A stretch of DNA of 33,634 bases from a bacterium (GCA_023266935.1 JAHFOF010000004.1:1-33634), one strand, 5' to 3'; shown: positions 1 through 6,833, counted from the first letter of the stretch. Translations and numbers: made by a program. The notes: generated from the sequence alone by a model not told the origin.

Positions 1-258
1 AGGAACTTCGATCACCACATTTTTATTAAAATACGGTGGCACTAATTCATCAAAGAAATGACCGAGTTGAACTATCGTTAATTCTTCGTTGTGTCTTTCT
101 ATAAAAGACCCGATGTCTAAGTTGGTTATGTTCCCAAGGAAATCATTAATAAGCTCCTTTGAGAAGCCGAGGTTAGACATTGATTCATTCAAACTAGAAA
201 CAATAAACTCTTTACGCGTATCGTCTGAAAGAATATTTTGTAAATCTTGATATTCCAT
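1..258 (-). CDS. Hypothetical protein, N-terminal part (runs off left edge)
   Basis: An open frame of 86 codons without a stop runs from an ATG at 258 to the left edge of the window on the minus strand. The ORF track omits it because it is cut by the edge. The peptide begins MEYQDLQNILSDDTRKEF and is acidic and probably helical, with no membrane segment or recognisable motif in the visible part. It starts 3 nt after the stop of the upstream membrane protein gene, so the two are probably co-transcribed and translationally coupled. I do not recognise the family. Confidence 0.7.
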   Translation of the reverse strand, partial: MEYQDLQNILSDDTRKEFIVSSLNESMSNLGFSKELINDFLGNITNLDIGSFIERHNEELTIVQLGHFFDELVPPYFNKNVVIEVP

Positions 259-261
259 TAC

Positions 262-924
262 TTATTTAGAAGTTGACTTCGAGCGTTTTTTAATAGTTCT
301 CCAATTTTTCTTAAAATCCTCTAACTCAACAGATTCCATAAATTTGGTAAGTAATTCTTCATGAAATCTTTGCTCCAATGAAGTGTTATACATTGCCATA
401 GCGAACATATAAGACTGCTTATTTTGCTGAAGTGCCTGCTCTATTTGCTTATTAATTTGTTCAATACTCCACAGATCATTAAATATGCTTTTAAATGGTT
501 CTTCTGAGCCTAGAAGGATAAAGCTGTTATCTTGATTTAATCTCTTCCAGTATCTCAATTCCAAAGGAGGTGGTAACTGTTGATCAATTGCGTTTTGAAG
601 CTCTTTAGGTGCTTTGTGTTTATTAACTCTCATTTCACCTATAGATTCCATTGACCTATAAATATCTTCTGCATCATTTTTTAACAAAGCAAAGGCAACT
701 TTTCTTAAAGTATTCTTTTTTTGGAAATCATCCAAACTCCTTTTTGAAATGTCGGCAATAAATCCAAGTGCAACACCCAGCATCACACCAAGAGTTACAT
801 TTATAGTTTCTGGGTTTTGATAACCTGTAATCTTAAATGCTAGGAAAACAAAGAGGGCAAGCAATAAGATCGGAAACCACACAAAGCTAAAAAGGATAAC
901 CAACTGGTTCCAAATCTTTTTCAT
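262..924 (-). CDS. Hypothetical membrane protein with two N-terminal helices
   Basis: The 220-aa product has two hydrophobic segments near its N-terminus (about residues 8-30 and 41-58). They are followed by a long charged cytoplasmic-looking domain rich in Glu, Lys and Gln, predicted helical, ending in a basic tail (KKRSKSTSK). I see no catalytic motif and do not recognise the family. It is the first gene of a minus-strand pair with the partial gene at 1-258, only 3 nt apart. The start is supported by a TATAAT hexamer at 931-936 that ends 6 nt before the ATG. This suggests a leaderless mRNA, and no Shine-Dalgarno is present. Confidence 0.8.
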   Translation of the reverse strand: MKKIWNQLVILFSFVWFPILLLALFVFLAFKITGYQNPETINVTLGVMLGVALGFIADISKRSLDDFQKKNTLRKVAFALLKNDAEDIYRSMESIGEMRVNKHKAPKELQNAIDQQLPPPLELRYWKRLNQDNSFILLGSEEPFKSIFNDLWSIEQINKQIEQALQQNKQSYMFAMAMYNTSLEQRFHEELLTKFMESVELEDFKKNWRTIKKRSKSTSK

Positions 925-930
925 ATATTA

Positions 931-936
931 ATTATA
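931..936 (-). promoter_or_regulatory. -10 element, leaderless geometry
   Basis: A TATAAT on the minus strand lies 6 nt upstream of the ATG at 924, which puts the expected +1 at the start codon itself. There is no clear -35. Confidence 0.6.
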
Positions 937-1019
937 TCGCTGATTCAAAATTGTCGCTCTATGTAGACTATGTGATTCGTAGTATTGACGCATCTCGAGC
1001 GCGATCACCTATCACGAGT

Positions 1020-1093
1020 TGGCTGGGAGACTTGGAATCGGACCAAGATTAGAAGCTTCAAAGGCTCCTGTCCTACCATTAGACGATCTCCCA
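1020..1093 (-). tRNA. tRNA-Gln (anticodon TTG), CCA encoded
   Basis: The minus strand folds as a complete 74-nt cloverleaf. The acceptor stem is TGGGAGA/TCTCCCA, the D arm GTCTAATGGTAGGAC, the anticodon arm GGAGC-CTTTGAA-GCTTC (anticodon TTG) and the T arm CTTGG-TCCGATT-CCAAG. It ends with discriminator G and an encoded CCA. The U1-A72 pair and G73 match known glutamine tRNA identity features. The T loop has C at position 55 instead of the near-universal U. No terminator is obvious downstream. Confidence 0.93.
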
Positions 1094-1102
1094 ATAGACT
1101 CC

Positions 1103-1108
1103 AATTTA
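1103..1108 (-). promoter_or_regulatory. Extended -10 of tRNA-Gln promoter
   Basis: The minus strand reads TGC-TAAATT, ending 9 nt before the mature tRNA 5' end. This is the same distance as for the TATAAT of tRNA-Glu later in the window. There is no convincing -35. Confidence 0.4.
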
Positions 1109-1223
1109 GCAAAAAATATTAATTTTAGCCACGGCATGAGAAATAAAGAATCCATTAGGGTTGATGGAAATCTGGTTTATGTTAATCTGGCGAAGGACAA
1201 AACCTCTCACGGAGACAAGAATT

Positions 1224-1709
1224 ATGGACAGGAACGAGATTCTCGCTGGAGCAGAGGAGGCCTTCTTCAAGGCCCTTTTGGCTGGTTATGCAGGGGAAGG
1301 AGATGGAGAAGCCAGAAAAGAGAAATCGGCGACTGGGCAAATCACCATGACGTGCGAAATTGGTGACTTCAAGGTTGTCGATCGATATTACATTACTCCG
1401 AACACAAATCGTTCGGCAGGAACGACGACTATCAGCTTCAAGGGTCAAGTCATCTGGTACATGTCGTATCTGGGTTTCTACGATGAGCGAGCCATCGATC
1501 TTCTGAAGCAAACTCTTCGGATGGCTTACAGAGGGAAGTTGTTCAATGGTGGACGCGGGATGGAATGGCTCAAGAGTGACACGATGGCCTACACGAATCA
1601 AATTGAACGACGGAGTTTCTGTGACTTCAAGGGGCGTGAGGAGGTTAAAGACTCCCGAAGCGGAGAACTCCTCGGTTATCACGAATACGCAGGTCTGAGT
1701 CTTATCTGA
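1224..1709 (+). CDS. DUF5680-like domain protein
   Basis: The likely start is the ATG at 1224 (MDRNEILAGAEEAFF), not the track's 1161, because a GGAGA Shine-Dalgarno sits 8 nt upstream and the extra 21 residues are low quality. The 161-aa soluble protein carries the pattern I associate with DUF5680: DFKVVDRYYITPN, SAGTTTI, a Trp/Tyr-rich middle, FNGGRGMEW and a C-terminal GYHEYAGLSL. The biochemical role of the family is unknown to me. The gene is GC-richer than its flanks, stands alone, and ends at a strong hairpin terminator. The 179-aa minus-strand ORF over it is a shadow. Confidence 0.75.
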   Translation: MDRNEILAGAEEAFFKALLAGYAGEGDGEARKEKSATGQITMTCEIGDFKVVDRYYITPNTNRSAGTTTISFKGQVIWYMSYLGFYDERAIDLLKQTLRMAYRGKLFNGGRGMEWLKSDTMAYTNQIERRSFCDFKGREEVKDSRSGELLGYHEYAGLSLI

Positions 1710-1710
1710 C

Positions 1711-1738
1711 AGAACCAGCACAGCTGGTTCTTTTTATT
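1711..1738 (+). terminator. Rho-independent terminator after the DUF5680 gene
   Basis: A perfect 9-bp stem AGAACCAGC/GCTGGTTCT with a 3-nt loop is followed by TTTTATTT. It starts one or two bases after the stop codon. Confidence 0.9.
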
Positions 1739-1741
1739 TGA

Positions 1742-1747
1742 TATAAT
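1742..1747 (+). promoter_or_regulatory. -10 element upstream of small membrane protein
   Basis: A consensus TATAAT just after the terminator implies a leader of about 20 nt for the gene starting at 1776. There is no clear -35. Confidence 0.45.
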
Positions 1748-1775
1748 TGAAGTATTAAAAATTAACTATAAAACT

Positions 1776-2036
1776 ATGTACGCAAATCCAAAAAAAATCG
1801 GTCTTGTTTTCGGAGCGATGGTTGGTGGACTTCATGTTGTCTGGTCGATTCTAGTGTTCACTGGGTTGGCTCAAGCTCTTTATGACTTTATCCTCTGGGC
1901 TCACATGATTCACTTAAATGTAGTCATCGGTCCGTTTGATGCTACAGCCTTCATCACTCTCATTATTGTTACTTCAATCGTTGGCTATATTGTCGGATAT
2001 GTAGGAGCAATGGTTTGGAACAAGGTTCATAAATAA
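1776..2036 (+). CDS. Small conserved-looking two-helix membrane protein
   Basis: The 86-aa protein has two long hydrophobic stretches (about residues 8-31 and 57-79) joined by a segment with aromatic and His residues (LWAHMIHLNVVIGPF), and a basic C-terminus (WNKVHK). The general pattern resembles a small membrane protein family I associate with Parcubacteria genomes, of unknown function. It lies between a terminator and the promoter of the SPFH cassette, so it is probably a single-gene unit. No Shine-Dalgarno is visible. Confidence 0.75.
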   Translation: MYANPKKIGLVFGAMVGGLHVVWSILVFTGLAQALYDFILWAHMIHLNVVIGPFDATAFITLIIVTSIVGYIVGYVGAMVWNKVHK

Positions 2037-2061
2037 AAGGATTTTATTCTATATAACACGC

Positions 2062-2090
2062 TTGACATTTTAACAAGTATGTGCTAGCTT
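2062..2090 (+). promoter_or_regulatory. Strong extended -10 promoter of the SPFH cassette
   Basis: TTGACA (2062-2067) is followed by a 17-nt spacer and TAGCTT (2085-2090), preceded by TGC as in an extended -10. The architecture is nearly the same as the promoters at 13563-13591 (minus) and 21082-21111 (plus). Confidence 0.8.
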
Positions 2091-2105
2091 ACCGACCAGA
2101 AGTAT

Positions 2106-2155
2106 GGGGCAATTTGCCCCACCTTGTCTGATTTTTTAGACGAGTTGCCCTTTTT
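2106..2155 (+). promoter_or_regulatory. Structured 5' leader, possible transcription attenuator
   Basis: GGGGCA at 2106-2111 can pair with TGCCCC at 2115-2120. GGGCAA in the same arm can instead pair with TTGCCC at 2145-2150, which is followed directly by TTTTT, enclosing a 6-bp hairpin (2124-2143). The two structures exclude each other, as in a terminator/antiterminator pair. No ligand-binding domain is recognised, so the function is inference. Confidence 0.4.
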
Positions 2156-2173
2156 ATCATGGAGAGAAACATA

Positions 2174-2413
2174 ATGATCTGGCGTGTATTGCTGGAGCTT
2201 GGAGTCTTCTTCCTCGTTCCGCTCTTTGCGGTGACGCAGGTGCTGATTCCGGTGTGGCGTGGACGTCGGCTTTTTCCCTTGTTCAGGGCGAAGGCACCGA
2301 CTATCGTTAAGCTCGATGCCGCAAGGCGTGAGCTAAGCGAAGCCGAGCTCGATTTGATCGTGCACAAGACCCAGAAGGAAGCGGAAAAGGTTCGTAGCAA
2401 GCTTGAGAAGTAA
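2174..2413 (+). CDS. Small single-helix membrane protein, SPFH cassette gene 1
   Basis: I place the start at the ATG at 2174 (MIWRVLLELG), 7 nt after a GGAGAG Shine-Dalgarno, giving 79 aa instead of the track's 84. A hydrophobic segment spans about residues 3-23. It is followed by a basic stretch (WRGRRLFPLFRAK) and an amphipathic charged helix ending in KVRSKLEK. I do not recognise the family. It is 50 nt upstream of the SPFH protein gene and shares its promoter and terminator, so the two products may work together at the membrane. Base composition is clearly GC-richer than the surrounding core genes. Confidence 0.75.
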   Translation: MIWRVLLELGVFFLVPLFAVTQVLIPVWRGRRLFPLFRAKAPTIVKLDAARRELSEAELDLIVHKTQKEAEKVRSKLEK

Positions 2414-2463
2414 TTTCATCCACGCAATACCATCACGTAGTACAACCATAGGAAAAGAAATCG

Positions 2464-3711
2464 ATGCGAGACACAGATTTTGGTCGCGAGATGAGCTCCG
2501 AATGGGGCCTCCGCAAGATTCTCGTCACGGCTGCAACCGTATTTGGTGTCATCGTTTTTCTCGTCGCCGGATTCAAGGCGTTCGAGGATAACCCCGCGAA
2601 CGAGATCATGATCGTGCAGGCGCCGTTTTCCGGTAACTTCACCTACTTCACCACACCCGGCCTGAAGCCGCAGTGGGGGGGGACGGTGACGAGTTACCAG
2701 CAGCGTAGTGTTTACCAGATCGCATACCAAGTTCGGTTCAGCGACGGTGGACACGGCAAGATCTATGGATCGATTCAGTGGGAAATGCCGCTCGCTGATT
2801 CCTTACTGAAGGTTCTTCACACGAAGTTTCACTCGCACGAAGCGATCCAAACGAATCTCATCCAAACCGTCACGAACAAGGCAATGTACATGACGGGCCC
2901 GATGATGAGTTCTAAGGAGAGTTACGCCGAGCGTCGCAACGAGCTTATCCATCTTGTCGAGGATCAGGTCCAGGGCGGTATCTACCGCACAACGACGAAG
3001 GAGGAGAAGCAGAAGGACCCGATTACTGGCGCCGACAAGTCGGTGCGTGTCACCGAGATCTCCCGCGACGCGAAGGGAGTTCCTGAGCGTCAGGAGCAGG
3101 CAATTCTCGCGAGCTTCGGCTTGACCACCTTCAATTTCGCGATCGACAGTCTGATCTACGACAAGAGCGTCGAAGACCAGATCCAAGGTCAGCAGAAGCT
3201 TACCATGCAAGTGCAGACTGCAATTGCTCAAGCTCGGGAAGCTGAGCAGAAAGCAATTACGGTTGCGAAGCAGGGCGAGGCGGAAGCGGCGAAGGCGAAG
3301 TGGGACCAGGAAGTCATCAAGGCGAAGGAAGTTACGAGCGCTGAACAGCGTAAGGCGGTTGCCAAGCTCGATGCTGAAGCAGCCGAATTCCGCAAGCAGG
3401 CGAACATCCTCGACGGTGAGGGTGAGGCCCGTAAGCGTCAGCTCGTGATGAATGCAGACGGTGCCCTTGCGACCAAGCTCGATGCATGGCTCAAGGCCCA
3501 GACTGTTTGGGCCGATGCGGTCAAGGGTTACTCGGGCAACTGGGTTCCATCGGTCGTTATGGGCAACGCCGCGAACGGTACATCTGGGTCCGGCGCCACC
3601 AGCTTGATCGACATGCTGATGGCGAAGACCGCCAAGGATCTTGCTTTCGATTTCCGAGCTGGCCTCAACAGCGGCAACGGACCGACGAAGGACAAGGCCG
3701 GTCAGAAGTAA
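2464..3711 (+). CDS. SPFH/band-7 (prohibitin-like) membrane protein
   Basis: The 415-aa protein has one N-terminal transmembrane helix (about residues 18-40) and an SPFH-like domain (about 45-225, starting NEIMIVQAPFSG). An Ala/Glu/Lys/Gln-rich coiled coil (about 230-330, AQAREAEQKAITVAKQGEAE) follows, then a C-terminal region with a Gly/Ser/Asn-rich linker. Known SPFH proteins (flotillin, HflK/HflC, prohibitin) form large rings or scaffolds at membranes and often control proteases or other membrane proteins. Which client this one has is not visible. It follows the 79-aa membrane protein gene, and a weak AGGA lies about 10 nt before the ATG; an in-frame ATG at 2491 is an alternative. GC-rich codons set it apart from its neighbours, suggesting transfer or strong expression. 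Confidence 0.85.
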   Translation: MRDTDFGREMSSEWGLRKILVTAATVFGVIVFLVAGFKAFEDNPANEIMIVQAPFSGNFTYFTTPGLKPQWGGTVTSYQQRSVYQIAYQVRFSDGGHGKIYGSIQWEMPLADSLLKVLHTKFHSHEAIQTNLIQTVTNKAMYMTGPMMSSKESYAERRNELIHLVEDQVQGGIYRTTTKEEKQKDPITGADKSVRVTEISRDAKGVPERQEQAILASFGLTTFNFAIDSLIYDKSVEDQIQGQQKLTMQVQTAIAQAREAEQKAITVAKQGEAEAAKAKWDQEVIKAKEVTSAEQRKAVAKLDAEAAEFRKQANILDGEGEARKRQLVMNADGALATKLDAWLKAQTVWADAVKGYSGNWVPSVVMGNAANGTSGSGATSLIDMLMAKTAKDLAFDFRAGLNSGNGPTKDKAGQK

Positions 3712-3732
3712 TCTCCAAGATTAGAAACAAAG

Positions 3733-3770
3733 AGGGCGGTGACCGTTTCGGTCACCGCCCTTTCTCTTTT
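3733..3770 (+). terminator. Strong terminator of the SPFH cassette
   Basis: A perfect 13-bp stem AGGGCGGTGACCG/CGGTCACCGCCCT with a TTT loop is followed by a T-rich tract. Confidence 0.93.
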
Positions 3771-3777
3771 GTCTTTT

Positions 3778-4191
3778 TTATTTATTTTTTTCTGTGTTGT
3801 AAGTGTGGATTTCGTGTTCGATTTCTTTCATTTCGTTTTCAACTTTTTTCATTGAGTTTTGGATGCTTTGGATTTTCATTTCTTCGGTTTCAAACACTTC
3901 CTCGGTTTTTTCTGCGAGTTTTTTCTCTCCTTTTAATCCTGTGAGGATTAAACGATTACCCACAAAAGCTGAAACGAAGATACCGGTAATGAGGAGGATG
4001 ATAGTACCCACAGCAATAGAAACTGGACCATTTTGGATAAAAGGAATCATGTCTGCGGTGTGCCACACTCCACGCCAGAAGAGCACAATCCCTATACCTC
4101 CGATGAAAGCATAAATCATAGGAGAACGAGAAAGTCGTCCACGAACCCTATCTTCTAATTTATCAAAAAATTGCATTAGTTCCTTAATCAT
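3778..4191 (-). CDS. Small membrane protein with C-terminal coiled coil
   Basis: The 137-aa protein has a basic amphipathic N-terminus, two transmembrane helices (about residues 26-44 and 57-80) and a charged, heptad-like C-terminal helix (about 90-137, EVFETEEMKIQSIQ). I recognise no function; it looks like a family of small CPR membrane proteins. Two starts are possible. The ATG at 4191 lies 7 nt after a TATAAT and would be leaderless. The ATG at 4176 lies 4 nt after an AAGGA Shine-Dalgarno and would shorten the protein by 5 residues. The gene is convergent with the SPFH cassette and divergent from the gene at 4250. Confidence 0.75.
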   Translation of the reverse strand: MIKELMQFFDKLEDRVRGRLSRSPMIYAFIGGIGIVLFWRGVWHTADMIPFIQNGPVSIAVGTIILLITGIFVSAFVGNRLILTGLKGEKKLAEKTEEVFETEEMKIQSIQNSMKKVENEMKEIEHEIHTYNTEKNK

Positions 4192-4198
4192 TTGTTTT

Positions 4199-4204
4199 AT
4201 TATA
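4199..4204 (-). promoter_or_regulatory. -10 element, near-leaderless geometry
   Basis: A TATAAT on the minus strand ends 7 nt before the ATG at 4191. Confidence 0.55.
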
Positions 4205-4224
4205 CAAGAGACCCAAATAAAAGA

Positions 4225-4230
4225 TATAAT
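4225..4230 (+). promoter_or_regulatory. -10 element of nucleotidyltransferase-like gene
   Basis: A TATAAT lies in the divergent 58-bp region. The expected +1 is near 4237, giving a leader of only about a dozen nucleotides to the ATG at 4250. Confidence 0.5.
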
Positions 4231-4249
4231 TGGTTATCATTTGAAATCA

Positions 4250-4654
4250 ATGACTAATATCATAAGTACAGTAAAATCATTAAATTTTCCTCTTGGACAA
4301 TATGTGGTGGTAGCAAGCGGAATTATGGAAGCCCTTGGTATTAGAAATTCAAGCGATATAGACATAGCCGTGACTCTAGAATTGCACACTAGGTTATCAG
4401 AAACAAATGATTGGAAAAAAGAAATAAAATACAATAAAGTTTTTTTACAAAAAGATAAAATCGAAATCATCCCTAGTTTGGATTGGGACAAATTTCCAAT
4501 TAAAACCGAAGAAGCTATTGCCAAAGCAATGGTAATAGACGGTGTAGCTTTTATGAATTTAGAAATGCTCAAAAAATTTAAATTTGCTTTAGGAAGAGAA
4601 AAGGATTTTGCAGATATAAAATTGATTGATGATTATATAGCTGATCACAAATAA
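4250..4654 (+). CDS. Nucleotidyltransferase-fold protein (putative)
   Basis: The chosen start is the ATG at 4250 (134 aa); a TTG at 4241 in frame would add three residues. Residues near 20-40 read ASGIMEALGIRNSSDIDIAV. This matches the G-S/G...R-x-S-x-D-[IL]-D-[IL] signature of small nucleotidyltransferase-fold proteins (MNT/AbiEii-like), with the two acidic metal ligands as D-I-D. The rest is a small alpha/beta body with a conserved-looking LKKFKFALGREKDF. No toxin or HEPN partner gene is adjacent, so a role as antitoxin or AMPylating protein is only a possibility. Confidence 0.6.
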   Translation: MTNIISTVKSLNFPLGQYVVVASGIMEALGIRNSSDIDIAVTLELHTRLSETNDWKKEIKYNKVFLQKDKIEIIPSLDWDKFPIKTEEAIAKAMVIDGVAFMNLEMLKKFKFALGREKDFADIKLIDDYIADHK

Positions 4655-4658
4655 GAGA

Positions 4659-4664
4659 TATAAT
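4659..4664 (+). promoter_or_regulatory. -10 element, leaderless geometry
   Basis: A TATAAT ends 6 nt upstream of the exonuclease ATG at 4671. No good -35 and no Shine-Dalgarno. Confidence 0.6.
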
Positions 4665-4670
4665 AACTCC

Positions 4671-5381
4671 ATGCAACTCATATTTTTAGATACAGAAACC
4701 ACAGGTAATGATGTTCTGAAAGACCATTTGGTGCAGGTTTGCTATTTCACAGAAGGCGGAGGAACGAAGGTAGAATACTTTAAACCACCGTTGCCGATTA
4801 GTGTGAAGGCGATGAGCATTACTCACATCACAGAAAAAATGGTGGAGGATAAAGAACCATTTGAACATAGTCAGATGCGCAAGGATTTAGAATTTCTCCT
4901 TGCCGGAGGAGTGCTCGTAGCTCATAATGCGAAGTTTGATGTGGCTATGTTAGAAGCAGAAGGGGTCAAGGTACCAAAATTTATTTGTACTCTTCGCGTG
5001 GCTCGATTTTTGGATACAAAAAATTTAATACCTGAATATAATTTACAATTTCTTCGTTACTACATGGGTTTAGAAGTGGCCGGTAATCCGCATGATGCAG
5101 AAGGGGATGTCAATGTTCTCCGAGCCGTGTTCGATAGGTTATTTACTAAGATAAAAGAAATAGAGAAAACTGATGAAGCGACGATAAATAAGATGATAGA
5201 AATTTCTTCAAAACCTTCAATTTTTTCTATTTTTCCTTTCGGTAAATATAAAGACAAGAAGATCGAAGAGGTAGTCAAGACCGACCGTGGATACCTCGAG
5301 TGGCTTTTGAACCAAAAGAACATAGATGGTGCAACGGACGAGGATTGGATTTATACTTTAAAGCATTATTTAGGAAATTAA
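4671..5381 (+). CDS. DnaQ-family 3'-5' exonuclease with ExoX-type C-terminal domain
   Basis: The 236-aa protein opens with exonuclease motif I (FLDTETTG). Motif II follows as LVAHNAKFDVAML, and motif III carries the His-Asp pair in NPHDAEGDVNVL, so the DEDDh active site appears complete. The C-terminal part (about 190-236, FGKYKDKKIEEV then YLEWLLNQ) resembles the small DUF3820/ExoX-C domain found at the end of exodeoxyribonuclease X-like enzymes. It probably trims single-stranded DNA or RNA ends in repair or turnover. The motif so close to residue 1 fixes the start. The next gene begins 1 nt after the stop, suggesting co-transcription. Confidence 0.88.
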   Translation: MQLIFLDTETTGNDVLKDHLVQVCYFTEGGGTKVEYFKPPLPISVKAMSITHITEKMVEDKEPFEHSQMRKDLEFLLAGGVLVAHNAKFDVAMLEAEGVKVPKFICTLRVARFLDTKNLIPEYNLQFLRYYMGLEVAGNPHDAEGDVNVLRAVFDRLFTKIKEIEKTDEATINKMIEISSKPSIFSIFPFGKYKDKKIEEVVKTDRGYLEWLLNQKNIDGATDEDWIYTLKHYLGN

Positions 5382-5382
5382 T

Positions 5383-6477
5383 ATGCTCGGCTTTAGCACA
5401 ATCAGAGATTGGTATGGGAAGTTTGAAAGGCCGATTTCTTCATTATCACTCATCGGCGGATTCGTATTCGATGCGGTGTTTCTCAAACGAGCTGATTTGT
5501 TCTGGGAAAATTTTTGGATATTTATTCACCTTACAGTAGTAGCGCTCTGTATTATTTTAATTAATCGCCTAGCCTATACTCCGGCCGATGAATACAATCC
5601 ATCCAAACTTCATTTTTGGGTTTTGAATCTTATGCAGTTTATGTTCGGAGGATTGTTCTCTGTTTTTCTCGTGTTTTATTTTCGTAGCGCCACTCTTTCT
5701 ACCAGCTGGCCGTTTCTCCTCATTCTCGCCCTTGCGTTTATCGCGAACGAGCGTTTAAAGAGACACTACAGTCGTTTAAGTTTTCAGTTTGCACTTTTTT
5801 ATCTTTGTCTTTTTTCCTTCTCAATATTTTTTGTTCCCATAATCGTTCATAGTATTAGTGCATGGGTGTTTGTTTTAAGCGGAGCTCTAAGTTTAGTGGT
5901 GATTGTTTCTTTTTTGTATTTATTAGCCAAACTAACCAAGGAAAAATTCAATAAACAAACCAAAAGGAGACTCATTATTTCTATCGGGAGCATTTTTTTA
6001 ATAATGAATGCTTTATATTTTACCAATATTATTCCACCCCTCCCTCTTTCTCTAAAAGATTCTGGGATTTATCACTCTGTTAGTCATAATGCAGGTGGAG
6101 GATATTCTGTTGAGATAGAGTATCAAAGTTGGGCAAAGTATTTTCAACTTTATCCTGATTTTCATCTTGTTTCTGGCGATGTGGTGTATGCTTTCAGTGC
6201 AGTTTTTTCTCCAGAATCATTTAAGACTGGGGTGGTTCACCAGTGGCAGTATTACAATGAAGTGAATGATAATTGGATTACAGAAGGTGAGGTAGATTTG
6301 CTCGTGTCTGGTGGGCGTGATGGGGGATATAGAACTTACTCAACCAGGGTCGGTCTTGCCCCAGGACGTTGGAGAGTAAATGTCTTGACCTCGACCGGGC
6401 TTGTGCTTGGTCGACTGCGTTTCAATGTAGTATCAGAAAAAGTTGAACCCGTATTAAAAACCGAAATTTTGAATTAG
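5383..6477 (+). CDS. Polytopic membrane protein with DUF2914 domain
   Basis: The 364-aa protein has about seven hydrophobic helices in residues 20-225. A soluble C-terminal domain follows (about 255-352) with the DUF2914 pattern: VYAFSAVFSPESF, VVHQWQYYNEVNDNW, a Gly-rich turn, and GRWRVNVLTSTGLVLGRLRF. The DUF2914 fold is often exported or periplasmic in Gram-negatives; its role is unknown. The ATG is 1 nt after the exonuclease stop and no separate promoter is seen. Confidence 0.82.
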   Translation: MLGFSTIRDWYGKFERPISSLSLIGGFVFDAVFLKRADLFWENFWIFIHLTVVALCIILINRLAYTPADEYNPSKLHFWVLNLMQFMFGGLFSVFLVFYFRSATLSTSWPFLLILALAFIANERLKRHYSRLSFQFALFYLCLFSFSIFFVPIIVHSISAWVFVLSGALSLVVIVSFLYLLAKLTKEKFNKQTKRRLIISIGSIFLIMNALYFTNIIPPLPLSLKDSGIYHSVSHNAGGGYSVEIEYQSWAKYFQLYPDFHLVSGDVVYAFSAVFSPESFKTGVVHQWQYYNEVNDNWITEGEVDLLVSGGRDGGYRTYSTRVGLAPGRWRVNVLTSTGLVLGRLRFNVVSEKVEPVLKTEILN

Positions 6478-6497
6478 AGACAAAATAGATCTTGTTA

Positions 6498-6503
6498 TAT
6501 AAT
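6498..6503 (+). promoter_or_regulatory. -10 element upstream of SHOCT protein
   Basis: A TATAAT about 30 nt upstream of the start. No -35 at a normal distance. Confidence 0.45.
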
Positions 6504-6533
6504 GTTGGGTAATTATCCATTAGTTTTTATTTT

Positions 6534-6833
6534 ATGATGTATGCAAATTATGGGAACGGATTGAGTTATATGAGTGGGTCCGGGCTTTTTGCTGGTTTTC
6601 TGCATTTACTTTTCTGGATTCTAGTTATCATTATTGTGGTTAAGATTATTCGGAGAGTTTTTATGGGCAAGAGACACGGAGGATGGGTGAATTGTGCTGG
6701 GGGTATGTGCGGACACGGTATGCATCATGGGATGTGGGGAGATAGAGCTCTCTCGACTCTTCGAGAACGCTATGCGAAAGGAGAAATAGACAAGGAGGAA
6801 TTTGAGCAGAAAAAGAAAGATTTGGAACAATAA
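6534..6833 (+). CDS. SHOCT-domain small membrane protein with His/Cys-rich linker
   Basis: The 99-aa protein has one transmembrane helix (about residues 20-43). A Cys/His/Met-rich loop (CAGGMCGHGMHHGMWG) follows that could bind a metal such as copper or zinc. It ends in a classic SHOCT helix-turn motif (ALSTLRERYAKGEIDKEEFEQ). SHOCT domains are short C-terminal oligomerisation or targeting modules of uncertain role. The start is 6534 or the adjacent ATG at 6537. The DoxX gene begins 1 nt after its stop, so the two are probably one operon. Confidence 0.85.
   Translation: MMYANYGNGLSYMSGSGLFAGFLHLLFWILVIIIVVKIIRRVFMGKRHGGWVNCAGGMCGHGMHHGMWGDRALSTLRERYAKGEIDKEEFEQKKKDLEQ

Noticed and set aside
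1019-1366. 115-aa ORF beginning within the tRNA-Gln region
   Set aside because: It covers the tRNA on the opposite strand and then runs out of frame through the DUF5680-like gene.
1182-1721. 179-aa minus-strand ORF opposite the DUF5680-like gene
   Set aside because: It has no Shine-Dalgarno or family match, overlaps a recognised gene fully, and would run through the terminator hairpin.
2803-3231. 142-aa minus-strand ORF in the SPFH gene
   Set aside because: Antisense shadow caused by GC-rich codons; no expression signals.
3224-3448. Arg/Lys-rich 74-aa ORF
   Set aside because: It is the +1-frame shadow of the Ala/Glu/Lys coiled coil of the SPFH protein; the Arg-rich look follows from GC-rich codons read out of frame.
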